The notes beneath the pieces are model-generated. The model worked only from the letters and a program-made list of their open reading frames with translations, was not told where the DNA came from and did no database searches. A DNA stretch of 64,000 bases, taken from assembly GCA_964574815.1 (NCBI GenBank), contig CAZNPL010000016.1, positions 1 through 64,000 of the forward strand, written 5' to 3'. A program made the position numbers and the translations under genes. Shown here piece after piece: positions 40,795 to 49,426 of this stretch. The stretch comes from CAZNPL01 sp964574815. GTDB taxonomy: Bacteria > Planctomycetota > Phycisphaerae > UBA1845. Within the stretch, counting starts at the first letter, position 1; each line of letters starts with the position of its first letter.

Positions 40795-40837
40795 ATCCGG
40801 TCGGGCGCCGCAAAGGAAAGCATAGAAAGGCGATCCG

Positions 40838-41893
40838 ATGAACGAGGGTGTTCGGATGCTGGCGCAAATCGGGACGTGGACCTGGGTGATCGCGATCATC
40901 GTGATCATCGGCGTGCTGATGCTCGGCTTCGTGCTGCTGCAATTCGCGAGTCTGTGGGTACAGGCGTTCATGAGCAAGGCCTCCGTGCGCATGACCGACC
41001 TGATCGGAATGCGGCTGCGAAAGGTGCACCTTCCCACCATCGTTCTGAGCAAGATCCAGCTCGTCAAAGCGGGCATTCACGAGATCAAGGTCAACGATCT
41101 TGAAAGCCACTACCTCGCCGGAGGCCGCGTCCCATCGGTTGTCCGTGCCATCATCCAGGCCAACCGCGCCGAAATCGACCTCGACTTCCGCAACGCATGC
41201 GCCATCGATCTGGCCGGACGTGACATCCTGGACGCCGTCAATACGTCGGTGAACCCCAAAGTCATCGACTGCCCCGACAAGAGTTCGCCCGTCGACCGGC
41301 TCGACGCCGTGGCCAAGGACGGGATCCGACTCCTGGCCAAGGCACGCGTCACTGTCCGAACCAACATCCGCCAGCTCGTCGGCGGCGCGACCGAGGAAAC
41401 GGTTGTCGCCCGCGTCGGCCAGGCGATCGTCAGTGCCATCGGATCCAAGGACTCCTACAAGGACGTCCTCGAGAATCCCGACGAGATTTCCCGCAGGGCA
41501 CTGCTCACAGGACTCGACGCCGGCACCGCCTTCGAGATTCTCTCCGTCGACATCGCCGACATCAGCGTCGCCGGCGTCGCTCAGGAAGCCAACGTTGGTG
41601 CCAAGCTCCAGGCCGAGCAGGCCGAGGCCGACAAGCGGCGTTTCCAGGCCGAGGCCGAGAAACGCGCCGCGATGGCCCGTGCCCGAGAGGCCGAAATGAA
41701 GGCGCTGGTCGAAGAGAACAGAGCCAAGGTCGTCGAAAACGAGGCCCAGGTCCCGCTGGCGATGGCCGAGGCCTTCCGCAGCGGCAACCTCGGCATCATG
41801 GACTACTACCGCATGAAGAACATCGCGGCCGACACCGGAATGCGCGAGTCGATCGGACGCGAAGGGCAGGACAAGCCGAGGACTGAAGAGTAA
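40838..41893 (+). CDS. floA: Flotillin-like protein FloA
   Basis: A 351-residue SPFH/flotillin-like scaffold of the YqfA/FloA type that organises functional membrane microdomains. An N-terminal membrane hairpin (WVIAIIVIIGVLMLGFVLLQ) is followed by the SPFH domain (VRMTDLIGMRLRKVHLPTIV, KSSPVDRLDAVAKDGIRLLA, KARVTVRTNIRQLVGGATEE, TVVARVG). A Glu/Ala-rich coiled coil (AKLQAEQAEADKRRFQAEAE) completes it. Full length for the family. The TAAATG junction couples it to the next gene. Confidence 0.94.
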   Translation: MNEGVRMLAQIGTWTWVIAIIVIIGVLMLGFVLLQFASLWVQAFMSKASVRMTDLIGMRLRKVHLPTIVLSKIQLVKAGIHEIKVNDLESHYLAGGRVPSVVRAIIQANRAEIDLDFRNACAIDLAGRDILDAVNTSVNPKVIDCPDKSSPVDRLDAVAKDGIRLLAKARVTVRTNIRQLVGGATEETVVARVGQAIVSAIGSKDSYKDVLENPDEISRRALLTGLDAGTAFEILSVDIADISVAGVAQEANVGAKLQAEQAEADKRRFQAEAEKRAAMARAREAEMKALVEENRAKVVENEAQVPLAMAEAFRSGNLGIMDYYRMKNIAADTGMRESIGREGQDKPRTEE

Positions 41894-42634
41894 ATGTCGC
41901 TGACCGCCGCCGACATCCTGGCGCAGGACGACGGGGGAGGCTGGACGAGCCTGCTCTACCTGCTGATCGTCTTCATCCTCCCGGCGTTGGACGCCTTCGC
42001 CAAGTGGATAAGGGAAAAATTCGCGAAGCGCGACGAAGCGTCTATCGCCGACGAAACGCCGCCAGAACGGCCACCGCACAAGGCCAGACCGCCCATCCCG
42101 GCGGCTCGCGAGATGAGAGGTCCTCAACCCTCCGCGCGTGACAGCGGCCGAACCATCGAACAGCGGCCAGCGTCCAAGCCGGCCCGTTCCATTGCCGCTC
42201 GCCTGGAGGAATTGTTCGAGGCCGCGCGAGAGAAGGCAGGAGCCGAGACCCCTGTACCACCGGCCCGCCCCGGGCGTGCCGACCAACCGCGCCGCGACCG
42301 CACCGATCCGACCAGGCGTCCTCCCCCACCGCCGAAAATTCCTCCGCCCAAGAGGAAGATCGAACCAAAACCCGGCGAACGCGTTACCGTCGCTCAGCCG
42401 GCCCGCATGGCAAGGCCCGCCGAAAGACCGCAAGAGCCGAAGGTCATCACTGTGGCCACGCTCGCCCGCCCGCTCATCGAGCCAACGCAGCCGAGCCCTG
42501 CCCGCAAGATCCCGCGGGGCCGCTCAGTCATTGCAGCCGGCGTCACCCCCGCCGACCTCCGCTCAGTTGTGATCCTCAGCGAAATCCTCAAGCCTCCTCT
42601 TGCCCTCCGCGACCTCCAGGACCTTCCCGGCTGA
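41894..42634 (+). CDS. Membrane-anchored Pro/Arg-rich protein of the FloA operon
   Basis: A 246-residue protein. One membrane helix near the N-terminus (LLYLLIVFILPALDAFAKWI) is followed by a long region rich in Pro, Arg and Ala with no recognised fold. The last 35 residues (GRSVIAAGVTPADLRSVVIL, SEILKPPLALRDL) look like a short conserved helical module. ATG lies directly after the floA stop (TAAATG), so it is certainly co-expressed. A FloA partner or adaptor role is inference. Confidence 0.7.
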   Translation: MSLTAADILAQDDGGGWTSLLYLLIVFILPALDAFAKWIREKFAKRDEASIADETPPERPPHKARPPIPAAREMRGPQPSARDSGRTIEQRPASKPARSIAARLEELFEAAREKAGAETPVPPARPGRADQPRRDRTDPTRRPPPPPKIPPPKRKIEPKPGERVTVAQPARMARPAERPQEPKVITVATLARPLIEPTQPSPARKIPRGRSVIAAGVTPADLRSVVILSEILKPPLALRDLQDLPG

Positions 42635-42657
42635 TCTGCCAACACGCAGACCCGTAG

Positions 42658-42703
42658 GGTGCATCTCGATGCACCTGAACCCGGCACACTGCATCTTGAT
42701 GCA
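42658..42703. terminator. Two TGCATC/GATGCA hairpins between convergent genes
   Basis: GGTGCATC/GATGCACC (42658-42665 with 42668-42675) and TGCATC/GATGCA (42690-42695 with 42698-42703) lie in the 89-base gap where the FloA operon and the vWA gene converge. The two differ in the central loop base and in the outer pairs. They could act as bidirectional terminators; no U-tract is present. Confidence 0.45.
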
Positions 42704-42723
42704 CCAGTCCCGCTAACCAACCG

Positions 42724-45024
42724 CTACTTTTCCTCCGCCTCATCCTCCTCCGGCGACCGAGTTTCATACCAGACCCCATCAACCCGGAACACGACCCGCT
42801 CTCCGAGCGCCAGCACCTTCCCCACTTCCGCATGCTTCGCCATCAGATCGAAATACGCATCCGAGTACAGCTCGACCTTGCGCGTCTCCGCTTTACCATC
42901 ATACTCCCCGTCGATCCATCGCCCCTCGACGAGGTAGTACGTTTGGCCCCCGACATGCTCGACCGCCGCCCGACTCGCGCCGTCCTCACCCTTCGCCTTT
43001 CTGAGCAATTCCACCACCTCAGCCGGCGACGTATGCCGCAACGCACGCATATCCTCCGACGCCATCACAGCCCCCTCACCGGAAGCACGGCCGCGCCTCG
43101 CGCGTACCCCGGTACCGACCTGTGTGCCGGCGCTGTCCACAAAACTCTGCAAAGCCGCCGATTCGCCCGCGCCCATGCCTCTTGCAAAGAAAACCTGATG
43201 GGCGAAGTTGGGCCCCTCGCGCGTCGTGAGCTTCTCGTCCTCCGTTACCAGATAAGCCGTGTACGGCGTCACTATCCCGAACCGCTTCGCCAGCCGCACC
43301 ACCTCGTCCTTCAACTCCTCGTTCTCCCCGTGCAGCCGAATCTCATCCAGCAGGTACCCGATCTTTCGAATCGCCCACAGCCGCGGAAGGAAGCCATGCT
43401 TCGTCTCACGCTCCGGCGCCGTCCGCTCGTACACGTACCGCTCACGCGTCTCACCCCGCCGACCGGTCAGCTCGATCGCACACGACCCGCTTCCGTCGTA
43501 CCGCCCCACGACCACCAGCTCCCCGCCGCTGAACAGATCCGGCAACCGCGGCGGAAAAACGTCCCGAGCCGTCAAACGCCCCCACTCGATCTCCAGATCG
43601 CTCATCACCGGATCGGCCACCTTCCGGTAGAAGTTCGACACCTTGATCTCGAGGTCCTCCCCGGGCCGCACGTACTGCCGCGTCCCATGATTCTCCTCCG
43701 CCAGCCGATCCAGCAACTGCGTGTTTACGTCATCCCCCACGCCGAACACGAACAGCCGCACCCGCGACGCATTCGCGTCTTTCACATGATTCAAGATCCG
43801 CTTCGGCTCCGTCTCACCAATCGTCGGCTGACCATCCGTCATGAACGCGATCATGTAAGGCCGCCCGCCGTCCTCCGGCGAAGCCTTCAACGACTCCAGC
43901 AACGCGTCGTTGATATTCGTCCCGCCGCTGGCCTCCAGCTTCTCGACGAACTGCAGCGCCTCCTCGACATTCTCCGAATTCGCCGCCACCAGCCCGTTTT
44001 TGAAGGGCCGCGCCTCATGCGAAAACGGCACGATATTGAACCGATCCTCGGCGTTCAGATGCGACAGGCAGAACTTCAGCGCCTTTTGCGCCTGTTTGAT
44101 CTTCTCGCCCGACATGCTCCCCGACGTGTCGAACACGAACGCGATGTCCTTGGCCAGCACCTTGTCCGAATCGATCTTCGCCTTCGGCGCGATCCGCGCC
44201 ATGAAATAACCGTCCTCCGACCCATCCCGATACGTCAGCCACGCCAGACCGAAATCCTCGTCGCTCAGCAAGTAGTGCATGACGAAGTCCTCGTCGCTGC
44301 GCGTATCGCTCGTCTCGTAGCTCACCGAGGCCTCATGATCCGACTCCCGATGCACGCTCACCGGGTGCGACGACGAGAACACGTTCTTGATCGGCGCCTG
44401 GCTGCGGATCTTCACCACCACGCTGGTCGATTTCGCCGGCTCGGGCGTCCGGGCGTCCGCCTTCAGCGGCAGCACCAGCGACGCCAGCCCCGCATCGATC
44501 TTCAGCGTTTGGGTGTACTGCAGCTTCACCCGCACGTCCCCGTTCGGCGGGATCGGAAAGATGCGCGCCTTGTACAGCCGCGACCCGACGTATTCGAGCA
44601 GTGCCGGATCCCGCATCTTTGAAACAATGTCCTGATAGATCCGCCGTGCGTCATCGCGATCCAGCACCTCCCCCTTCATCTCGCGACCATCGACGAACAT
44701 GCTGAATCCGCTGACCGAGGCATCCTCCGCCAGCGGAAACATGTAAGTCCCCTCGATCTGGTGTGCATAAGAATTATGAAAGGTCTGATCCACCTTCACG
44801 ACGGCCACCCCATCCACCACCTCAGCCGCAAAGCTCTGACTCTTCACCGCCAGAAAGTGCTCGAAAGGCCGAGGCCGCGGAATCGGCCGAGGATGAGGCG
44901 GATGAGGCCGAGGCGGAATCCAAGGCGGCTCAATAATCACCACTTGCCCAAAAGCCGCCCCAACCCCAATCAACCCGACCAAAACCGCAATAAAACCCGA
45001 TTTGCAAGCCCGCAGACCGAACAT
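42724..45024 (-). CDS. Secreted VIT and von Willebrand factor A domain protein
   Basis: A 766-residue exported protein. The signal peptide MFGLRACKSGFIAVLVGLIG is followed by a Pro-rich stretch, then a VIT domain (residues ~50-170; DQTFHNSYAHQIEGTYMFPL, DDARRIYQDIVSKMRDPALL) and a vWA domain. The vWA metal site (MIDAS) is complete in FVFDTSGSMSGEKIKQA (about 297-313). The region beyond has a beta-rich part and an acidic C-terminus with EDEAEEK. Related to inter-alpha-trypsin-inhibitor-like proteins, which bind extracellular or cell-surface partners. The start at 45024 was chosen by the signal peptide and by GGGAGAG upstream; the track of codons further upstream lacks likeness. Confidence 0.88.
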   Translation of the reverse strand: MFGLRACKSGFIAVLVGLIGVGAAFGQVVIIEPPWIPPRPHPPHPRPIPRPRPFEHFLAVKSQSFAAEVVDGVAVVKVDQTFHNSYAHQIEGTYMFPLAEDASVSGFSMFVDGREMKGEVLDRDDARRIYQDIVSKMRDPALLEYVGSRLYKARIFPIPPNGDVRVKLQYTQTLKIDAGLASLVLPLKADARTPEPAKSTSVVVKIRSQAPIKNVFSSSHPVSVHRESDHEASVSYETSDTRSDEDFVMHYLLSDEDFGLAWLTYRDGSEDGYFMARIAPKAKIDSDKVLAKDIAFVFDTSGSMSGEKIKQAQKALKFCLSHLNAEDRFNIVPFSHEARPFKNGLVAANSENVEEALQFVEKLEASGGTNINDALLESLKASPEDGGRPYMIAFMTDGQPTIGETEPKRILNHVKDANASRVRLFVFGVGDDVNTQLLDRLAEENHGTRQYVRPGEDLEIKVSNFYRKVADPVMSDLEIEWGRLTARDVFPPRLPDLFSGGELVVVGRYDGSGSCAIELTGRRGETRERYVYERTAPERETKHGFLPRLWAIRKIGYLLDEIRLHGENEELKDEVVRLAKRFGIVTPYTAYLVTEDEKLTTREGPNFAHQVFFARGMGAGESAALQSFVDSAGTQVGTGVRARRGRASGEGAVMASEDMRALRHTSPAEVVELLRKAKGEDGASRAAVEHVGGQTYYLVEGRWIDGEYDGKAETRKVELYSDAYFDLMAKHAEVGKVLALGERVVFRVDGVWYETRSPEEDEAEEK

Positions 45025-45200
45025 GACCGACTCTCCCGACAAGAGAAACCGATAATCCTCTCGCTCTTCCATCACCATTCCCTTAGACACCTGAGGACCG
45101 GCCCGGTTCCCGAGTTTTTCCAGCAAGCCACACGGAGTCTGGCTACATAGACGGTACGGCCACGGCAGTACCGCGACAGCCTGCAAACGGTTGACGTGCT

Positions 45201-45818
45201 CTATCCGACGACGCCTGCGCTGGTGACGATCCGGACGCCGGCTTGTTTCATTTCTTTGATGGCGGCTTCTCCGTCGCCCGGCTGGAGGTCAACGGCGCGG
45301 CAGGCGTCCTCGACCATGTGGGTGATGTAGCCGAGGTCGACGGCGTCGAGGGCCGTTGCCCGTACGCAGACGTCGGTTGCGAGGCCCGCGACGTAGACTT
45401 CGTTAGTGCCTCGAGCCTTGAGGAATTCGTTGAGGCCGGTGTCGTGGCGGCGGGCGTTGTCGAAGAAGCCGCTGTAGCTGTCGACGCCGGGATCGGCGCC
45501 TTTGTCGAAGACGCGGAGGAAACGGGCGGTGTCCAAGGCTTCGGGGAACTCGGCGCCGGGCGTGTCCTGAACGCAATGGGTCGGCCAGAGAATCTGTTTC
45601 AGACCGTTAAGTTCCACCTCCTCGCCGGGCTGTTTGCCCTCGTGGTTTTCGGCGAAGCTGCCGTGATCCGGTGGATGCCAGTCTCGGGTGGCGACGACGA
45701 GTTCGAAGCTCGGCATGAGGGCGTTGATGACCGGGATCACCTGGTCAGCCTCTTTCACTTCCAGCGGCCCGCCGGGCAGGAAGTCGTTCTGCAGATCAAC
45801 GACGATTAACGCTCGCAT
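45201..45818 (-). CDS. pncA: Nicotinamidase
   Basis: A 205-residue cysteine hydrolase that deamidates nicotinamide to nicotinate in NAD salvage. MRALIVVDLQNDFLPGGPLE carries the catalytic Asp, DWHPPDHGSFAENH the metal-binding Asp/His residues, LWPTHCVQDTPGAEF the usual WP-HC-Q-GA signature, and VAGLATDVCVRATALDAVDLG the nucleophile Cys. The start at 45818 has GGAGAGAAC upstream; the frame continues further upstream inside pncB but that part is a shadow. The pncB stop is 36 bases away, so both salvage steps lie in one operon. Confidence 0.94.
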   Translation of the reverse strand: MRALIVVDLQNDFLPGGPLEVKEADQVIPVINALMPSFELVVATRDWHPPDHGSFAENHEGKQPGEEVELNGLKQILWPTHCVQDTPGAEFPEALDTARFLRVFDKGADPGVDSYSGFFDNARRHDTGLNEFLKARGTNEVYVAGLATDVCVRATALDAVDLGYITHMVEDACRAVDLQPGDGEAAIKEMKQAGVRIVTSAGVVG

Positions 45819-45853
45819 CGTGTTCTCTCCAGTCGGTTCGTCCGGACAACGAC

Positions 45854-47407
45854 TCAGGGTTCTTCGCCTCTTGCCTCCATGATGAGGCGGGTGCGCTCCT
45901 CGTGCAGGTCGTGCTGCAGGCCCGCCGGGTATTCGTGTGGGTTGACGAGACGCTTGATGCCCGGGTGCAGATGGTCGAGTTGTTCGGCGCAGCGTTTTCT
46001 TGCGCTTTCGAGCGACGGTGGCTCGTAGACGAGGCGGCCTTTCCTCAGGATGGGGACCAGCACGTCGGTGTGCGTCAGATCGGGCGATATGCGTCTGCGA
46101 CGTGTCGGGTCGGTCGGGTGAACGATCGGCCGATCGGTATCCGGGCCTATTCGTTCGTCGTAAATCATGTCGGCCTCGAAACTGCCGTCGCGCTCGAAGC
46201 GGCGGACCTGTTGTATGCCGGGGATGGAAGTCTTGACGATCTGTTCGGAGAGCTTGACCTTGTACTGCCACTCTTCGCCCGGTTTGCGCAAGGCGGTGAG
46301 CTTGTAGACGCCGCCGAGGGCCGGGTCGTCGTGGGCGGTGACCAGGCGCGTTCCAACGCCCCACATGTCGATTCTGGCGCCCTGCTGACCGAGGCTTTCG
46401 ATGAGGTGCTCGTCGAGGTCTCCACTGGCCAGGATCTTTACGTCTTCGAGACCGGCCTCGTCGAGGATCTTTCGCGATTCGATACTGAGATAGGCGAGGT
46501 CGCCGGAGTCGAGGCGGACGGCGATCAGGCGGTGTCCCTGAGAGCGCATGCGCTGCGCCACGCGGGCGGCGCGCCGGACGCCCTCGAGCGTGTCGTAGGT
46601 ATCGACCAGGAGGATGCAGTTGCCGGGCTGTGCTTCGGCGAACGCCCGGAACGAGGCTTCCTCGTCGTCGAAAGCCATGACCCAACTATGGGCGTGTGTT
46701 CCCTTGACGGGGATGTCGAATATCCGCCCACCGAGGACATTCGAGGTCGCGTTGCAGCCGCCGACGTAAGCAGCACGGGCCACGGCGAGGGCGCCATCGA
46801 TGCCCTGCGCGCGGCGCAGTCCGAATTCCAGGACCGGACCGTCACCGGCGGCCTGGGCGATGCGGGCGGCCTTCGTGGCGATCAAGGATTGGAAATTGAC
46901 TAGGTTGAGCAGGGCGGACTCGAGTATCTGGCTTTCGATGATCGGCCCGCTTACACGGACAAGGGGTTCATGCGGGAAAACAGCCGTGCCCTCGGGGATG
47001 GCATCGACATCGCAAGACAGCCGGAGACCGCGCAGGTACGAGATGAACTCGTCGTCGAAGAGCGGGCGATTGTCGTCGCCGCGAAGCGTCTGAAGGTACG
47101 CGAGGTCGTCTTCGGTGAACTTAAAGTGGGCGAGGTAGTCTACGGCGTGGGCCAGGCCGCAGGCGATGGTGTAGCCGCCGTCGAAAGGCGGCTTGCGGAA
47201 GGAGAGGGAGAACGTCGCCTCGTGCTCGCGCATGCCGCTCTTCCAGTAAGCGTAGGCCATCGTCAGCTCATAGAGATCCGTCATCAAGGCCAGCGAAGGA
47301 ATGTAGATGTCTGAAGGTACGCTCACGACGCGATCCTCATCAGTAACACTTCCTCCTGCGGGGGCCGGTTCAAAGCCGTCTAGTCGGCCCACATTGGGTT
47401 TCTGCAT
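45854..47407 (-). CDS. pncB: Nicotinate phosphoribosyltransferase
   Basis: A 517-residue enzyme that joins nicotinate and PRPP to nicotinate mononucleotide. Conserved segments are LALMTDLYELTMAYAYWKSG, GLRRAQGIDGALAVARAAYV, GTHAHSWVMAF (with the phosphorylated His) and AVRLDSGDLAYLS. The start at 47407 (MQKPNVGRLDG) was chosen over a Met 57 codons upstream because composition there is poor; a later start near MTDLYELTMAY is possible. It precedes pncA, and nicotinate produced by PncA is its substrate. A symmetric promoter-like sequence lies directly upstream (47442-47460). Confidence 0.9.
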   Translation of the reverse strand: MQKPNVGRLDGFEPAPAGGSVTDEDRVVSVPSDIYIPSLALMTDLYELTMAYAYWKSGMREHEATFSLSFRKPPFDGGYTIACGLAHAVDYLAHFKFTEDDLAYLQTLRGDDNRPLFDDEFISYLRGLRLSCDVDAIPEGTAVFPHEPLVRVSGPIIESQILESALLNLVNFQSLIATKAARIAQAAGDGPVLEFGLRRAQGIDGALAVARAAYVGGCNATSNVLGGRIFDIPVKGTHAHSWVMAFDDEEASFRAFAEAQPGNCILLVDTYDTLEGVRRAARVAQRMRSQGHRLIAVRLDSGDLAYLSIESRKILDEAGLEDVKILASGDLDEHLIESLGQQGARIDMWGVGTRLVTAHDDPALGGVYKLTALRKPGEEWQYKVKLSEQIVKTSIPGIQQVRRFERDGSFEADMIYDERIGPDTDRPIVHPTDPTRRRRISPDLTHTDVLVPILRKGRLVYEPPSLESARKRCAEQLDHLHPGIKRLVNPHEYPAGLQHDLHEERTRLIMEARGEEP

Positions 47408-47441
47408 CCCGAATCGCCGAAGCAGTCCTGCCGCGCGAAGA

Positions 47442-47460
47442 GATACTATTGTATCGTATC
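47442..47460 (-). promoter_or_regulatory. Candidate pncBA promoter and operator
   Basis: Read on the minus strand this is GATACGATACAATAGTATC, with an inverted repeat (GATAC-N4-GTATC) and a -10-like TACAAT at 47453-47448. The pncB ATG lies 34-41 bases downstream. The -35 is weak. A repressor of NAD salvage could bind here; no regulator is encoded nearby. Confidence 0.35.
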
Positions 47461-47646
47461 TGGTGCAGCCCCAGAAGACGGCCGGCCTACTGCTCTGGCG
47501 GGTCCGAACCGGCGGGTTGCCGCTTGACGTGCCGACGGCGCCGGCGTAGTTGTCGCAGAGGGTGGGAATGTGCTTCATCGGGCAGATTCAGCGTGGCAGT
47601 GACTTGCGCTGAGGGTCCGCGTGCCTGGGCTGGAGTTGCAGATTCC

Positions 47647-48060
47647 GTGACTCAGAAACCATCGGATCGACACGAACAGACGCGCGCGGCGCATGCGACG
47701 GAGACGGCGGAGGATTACGTCGAGGCCATTTCCGAGACGATCGCGAAGTCCGGAACGTGCCGGGTGGCGGACCTTACAGAGCGTTTCGGCGTTACTCATG
47801 TCACTGTTATCAAGATCCTCGGCCGGTTGCAGCGGGAGGGATTGGTGCGGACGGAGACTCGTGGGCCGGTCCAACTCACGGTCGCCGGGGAGCGGTTGGC
47901 AGCGTTGTGCAAGGAGCGGCATCAGATCGTCTTTCAATTCCTTCGGGCGATTGGCGTCAGCGAAGAGACCGCGGCGATCGATGCCGAGGGGATCGAGCAT
48001 CACGTGAGCCGCGAGACGCTGGAGCGGTTTCGCGAGATCGTCAAATCCCGACGAAGTTGA
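47647..48060 (+). CDS. mntR: MntR/DtxR-family metal-dependent regulator
   Basis: A 137-residue repressor. A winged helix-turn-helix (AEDYVEAISETIAKSGTCRV, ADLTERFGVTHVTVIKILGR, LQREGLVRTE) is followed by the dimerisation and metal-binding part (ERHQIVFQFLRAIGVSEETA, AIDAEGIEHHVSRETLERFR), closest in length to MntR of E. coli type. The GTG at 47647 was chosen since the protein begins there and GGAG lies upstream; the frame runs further upstream without likeness. The metal ABC genes follow. It probably represses them when Mn(II) is high. A palindrome at the mntA promoter is the likely target. Confidence 0.88.
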   Translation: MTQKPSDRHEQTRAAHATETAEDYVEAISETIAKSGTCRVADLTERFGVTHVTVIKILGRLQREGLVRTETRGPVQLTVAGERLAALCKERHQIVFQFLRAIGVSEETAAIDAEGIEHHVSRETLERFREIVKSRRS

Positions 48061-48273
48061 GCGAACATTCCGCTAGGGAGCTTCTCGGGGATGAGTCCGT
48101 GACCGTTTGGGCCGGGACCTCTGAGAGGGCGAGCCTCCCGGCGGGTCTTGAGGTTTGTTCTTTGTAGCGGCTGCGGCTCGGCAGTGGCCTCGCCCTCGCT
48201 TGATCCGGCAATCGCTGCTGCCCGCCGATTTCGTCACGGGCCCCTCTCGGGGACCCCTTCCTGCTCGGCCGGC

Positions 48274-48301
48274 TTGACAGAAGCTGGGCCGTATCTAGAA
48301 T
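48274..48301 (+). promoter_or_regulatory. Sigma-70-type promoter of the metal transporter operon
   Basis: TTGACA (48274-48279), 16-base spacer, TAGAAT (48296-48301). The expected start point is about 48308, inside the MntR-like palindrome. The binding-protein ATG is at 48419. Confidence 0.65.
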
Positions 48302-48306
48302 ACGCT

Positions 48307-48324
48307 TTGTAGCCTTGGCTACAA
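48307..48324 (+). promoter_or_regulatory. Candidate MntR operator
   Basis: TTGTAGCC-TT-GGCTACAA is a perfect 8-2-8 inverted repeat exactly over the expected transcription start. E. coli MntR boxes have the same half-site spirit (ATAGC...GCTAT). A second copy lies at 53090-53105. Binding would block transcription when the regulator is metal-loaded. Confidence 0.7.
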
Positions 48325-48418
48325 GCCTTGGTTCGGGCGCGGCCTAATATCTGTTCTGAGTCCCGGGGCGTGTTCAGGCAAGTCGTGCCTGCGTCCGGCA
48401 GAAGGGAGTTGGAGGCAA

Positions 48419-49426
48419 ATGAAAGCGACAATCGTCTCGAAGCAACTCATCGCACTCTCGAGTGTGTGTCTGGTGGGGTTGCTCGGCTTGGTTCGAGCAG
48501 TGGAGGCCGGTGCGCCGGACACGTCACGTTCAAACCCGGCATACCGCATTGTGACGACGGTTGGCATGGTGACCGACATTGTTCGGCACGTCGCCGGTGA
48601 GCGCGCCGAGGTCATCGGTTTGATGGGTGAGGGAGTGGACCCGCACCTTTACAAGCCGACGCGCAGCGACATCCAACGACTTCTGAGCGCGGATGTCGTC
48701 TTCTACAACGGCTTGCTGCTCGAAGGGAAGATGACGGACTCTCTGATTCGTGCGGCCACCGCCGGCAAGAAGGTTTTTCCGGTCACGGAGCTGCTTGACG
48801 AGCAGTATCTGCTGGAGCCGGAGGAATTCGAGGGGCTGTACGACCCGCACGTTTGGATGGATCCGGCCGCCTGGTCGAAAGCGGTGGAGGTTGTTCGGGG
48901 CAAGCTGAGCGAATACGACCCGTCTGGCGCGGCGCACTATCGCGAGAACGCAAAGGAGTACATAGAGCAACTCGATCGCCTGGATTCGTATGCCCAGCGC
49001 GTGCTGAAGAGCGTGCCGAAGCAGCAGCGCGTGCTGGTGACCGCCCACGACGCGTTTAACTACTTCGGGCGGCGGTTCGGTTTCGAGGTGGTGGGGATCC
49101 AGGGGATCTCCACGGATTCGGAGGCGGGCGTTCAGGACATTGAACGTCTGGTGGACCTGCTGGTCGATCGGGAGATCGGGGCGGTTTTCGTCGAGTCCAC
49201 GGTATCGCAGCGCAACATCAACGCTTTGGTGGCCGGCGCAGAGGCCCGTGGCCACAGGGTTGTCGTGGGCGGCGAGCTTTTCAGCGACGCGATGGGCGCT
49301 CCCGGAACGTACGAAGGCACTTACATCGGCATGATCGACCATAACGTGACGACGATTGCACGGGCTCTGGGCGGCGAGGCGCCGGAGCGCGGGATGCAGG
49401 GCAAACTGACCCATGACCAGAACTGA
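48419..49426 (+). CDS. mntA: Metal ABC transporter substrate-binding protein (Mn/Zn type)
   Basis: A 335-residue periplasmic protein of the cluster A-I family (MntA, TroA, ZnuA). The signal sequence is near MKATIVSKQLIALSSVCLVG. Metal ligands are in the classic order: GVDPHLYKPTRSD (His about 78), DPHVWMDPAAW (His), TAHDAFNYFGRRFGF with VGIQGIST (His/Glu region), and a late Asp in SDAMG. No His-rich loop is present, which favours Mn over Zn. GGGAGTTGGAGG lies before the ATG. The first gene of the operon controlled by the palindrome at 48307. It overlaps the ATPase gene by 14 bases. Confidence 0.92.
   Translation: MKATIVSKQLIALSSVCLVGLLGLVRAVEAGAPDTSRSNPAYRIVTTVGMVTDIVRHVAGERAEVIGLMGEGVDPHLYKPTRSDIQRLLSADVVFYNGLLLEGKMTDSLIRAATAGKKVFPVTELLDEQYLLEPEEFEGLYDPHVWMDPAAWSKAVEVVRGKLSEYDPSGAAHYRENAKEYIEQLDRLDSYAQRVLKSVPKQQRVLVTAHDAFNYFGRRFGFEVVGIQGISTDSEAGVQDIERLVDLLVDREIGAVFVESTVSQRNINALVAGAEARGHRVVVGGELFSDAMGAPGTYEGTYIGMIDHNVTTIARALGGEAPERGMQGKLTHDQN

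Larger units (their letters stand above)
48061..48418. other. Intergenic control region of the metal transporter operon
   Basis: About 360 bases between mntR and the binding-protein gene. It carries the promoter and the palindromic operator described separately, and a leader of roughly 110 bases. No other feature is recognised. Confidence 0.6.

Noticed and set aside
40721..42433. 570-codon minus-strand frame
   Set aside because: Antisense shadow of floA and its neighbours; Gly/Val/Asp-rich shadow composition.
42832..44622. 596-codon plus-strand frame
   Set aside because: Antisense shadow of the VIT/vWA gene, with Arg/His/Pro/Leu-rich composition.
45819..46685. N-terminal 289 codons of the frame that ends in pncA
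   Set aside because: It runs inside pncB in another frame with Arg/Pro-rich composition. The true pncA start is at 45818 with its own ribosome site; not a fusion.
48165..48182. TTTGTAGCGGCTGCGGCT as a third MntR operator
   Set aside because: Shares only the first half-site; the second half does not form the palindrome.
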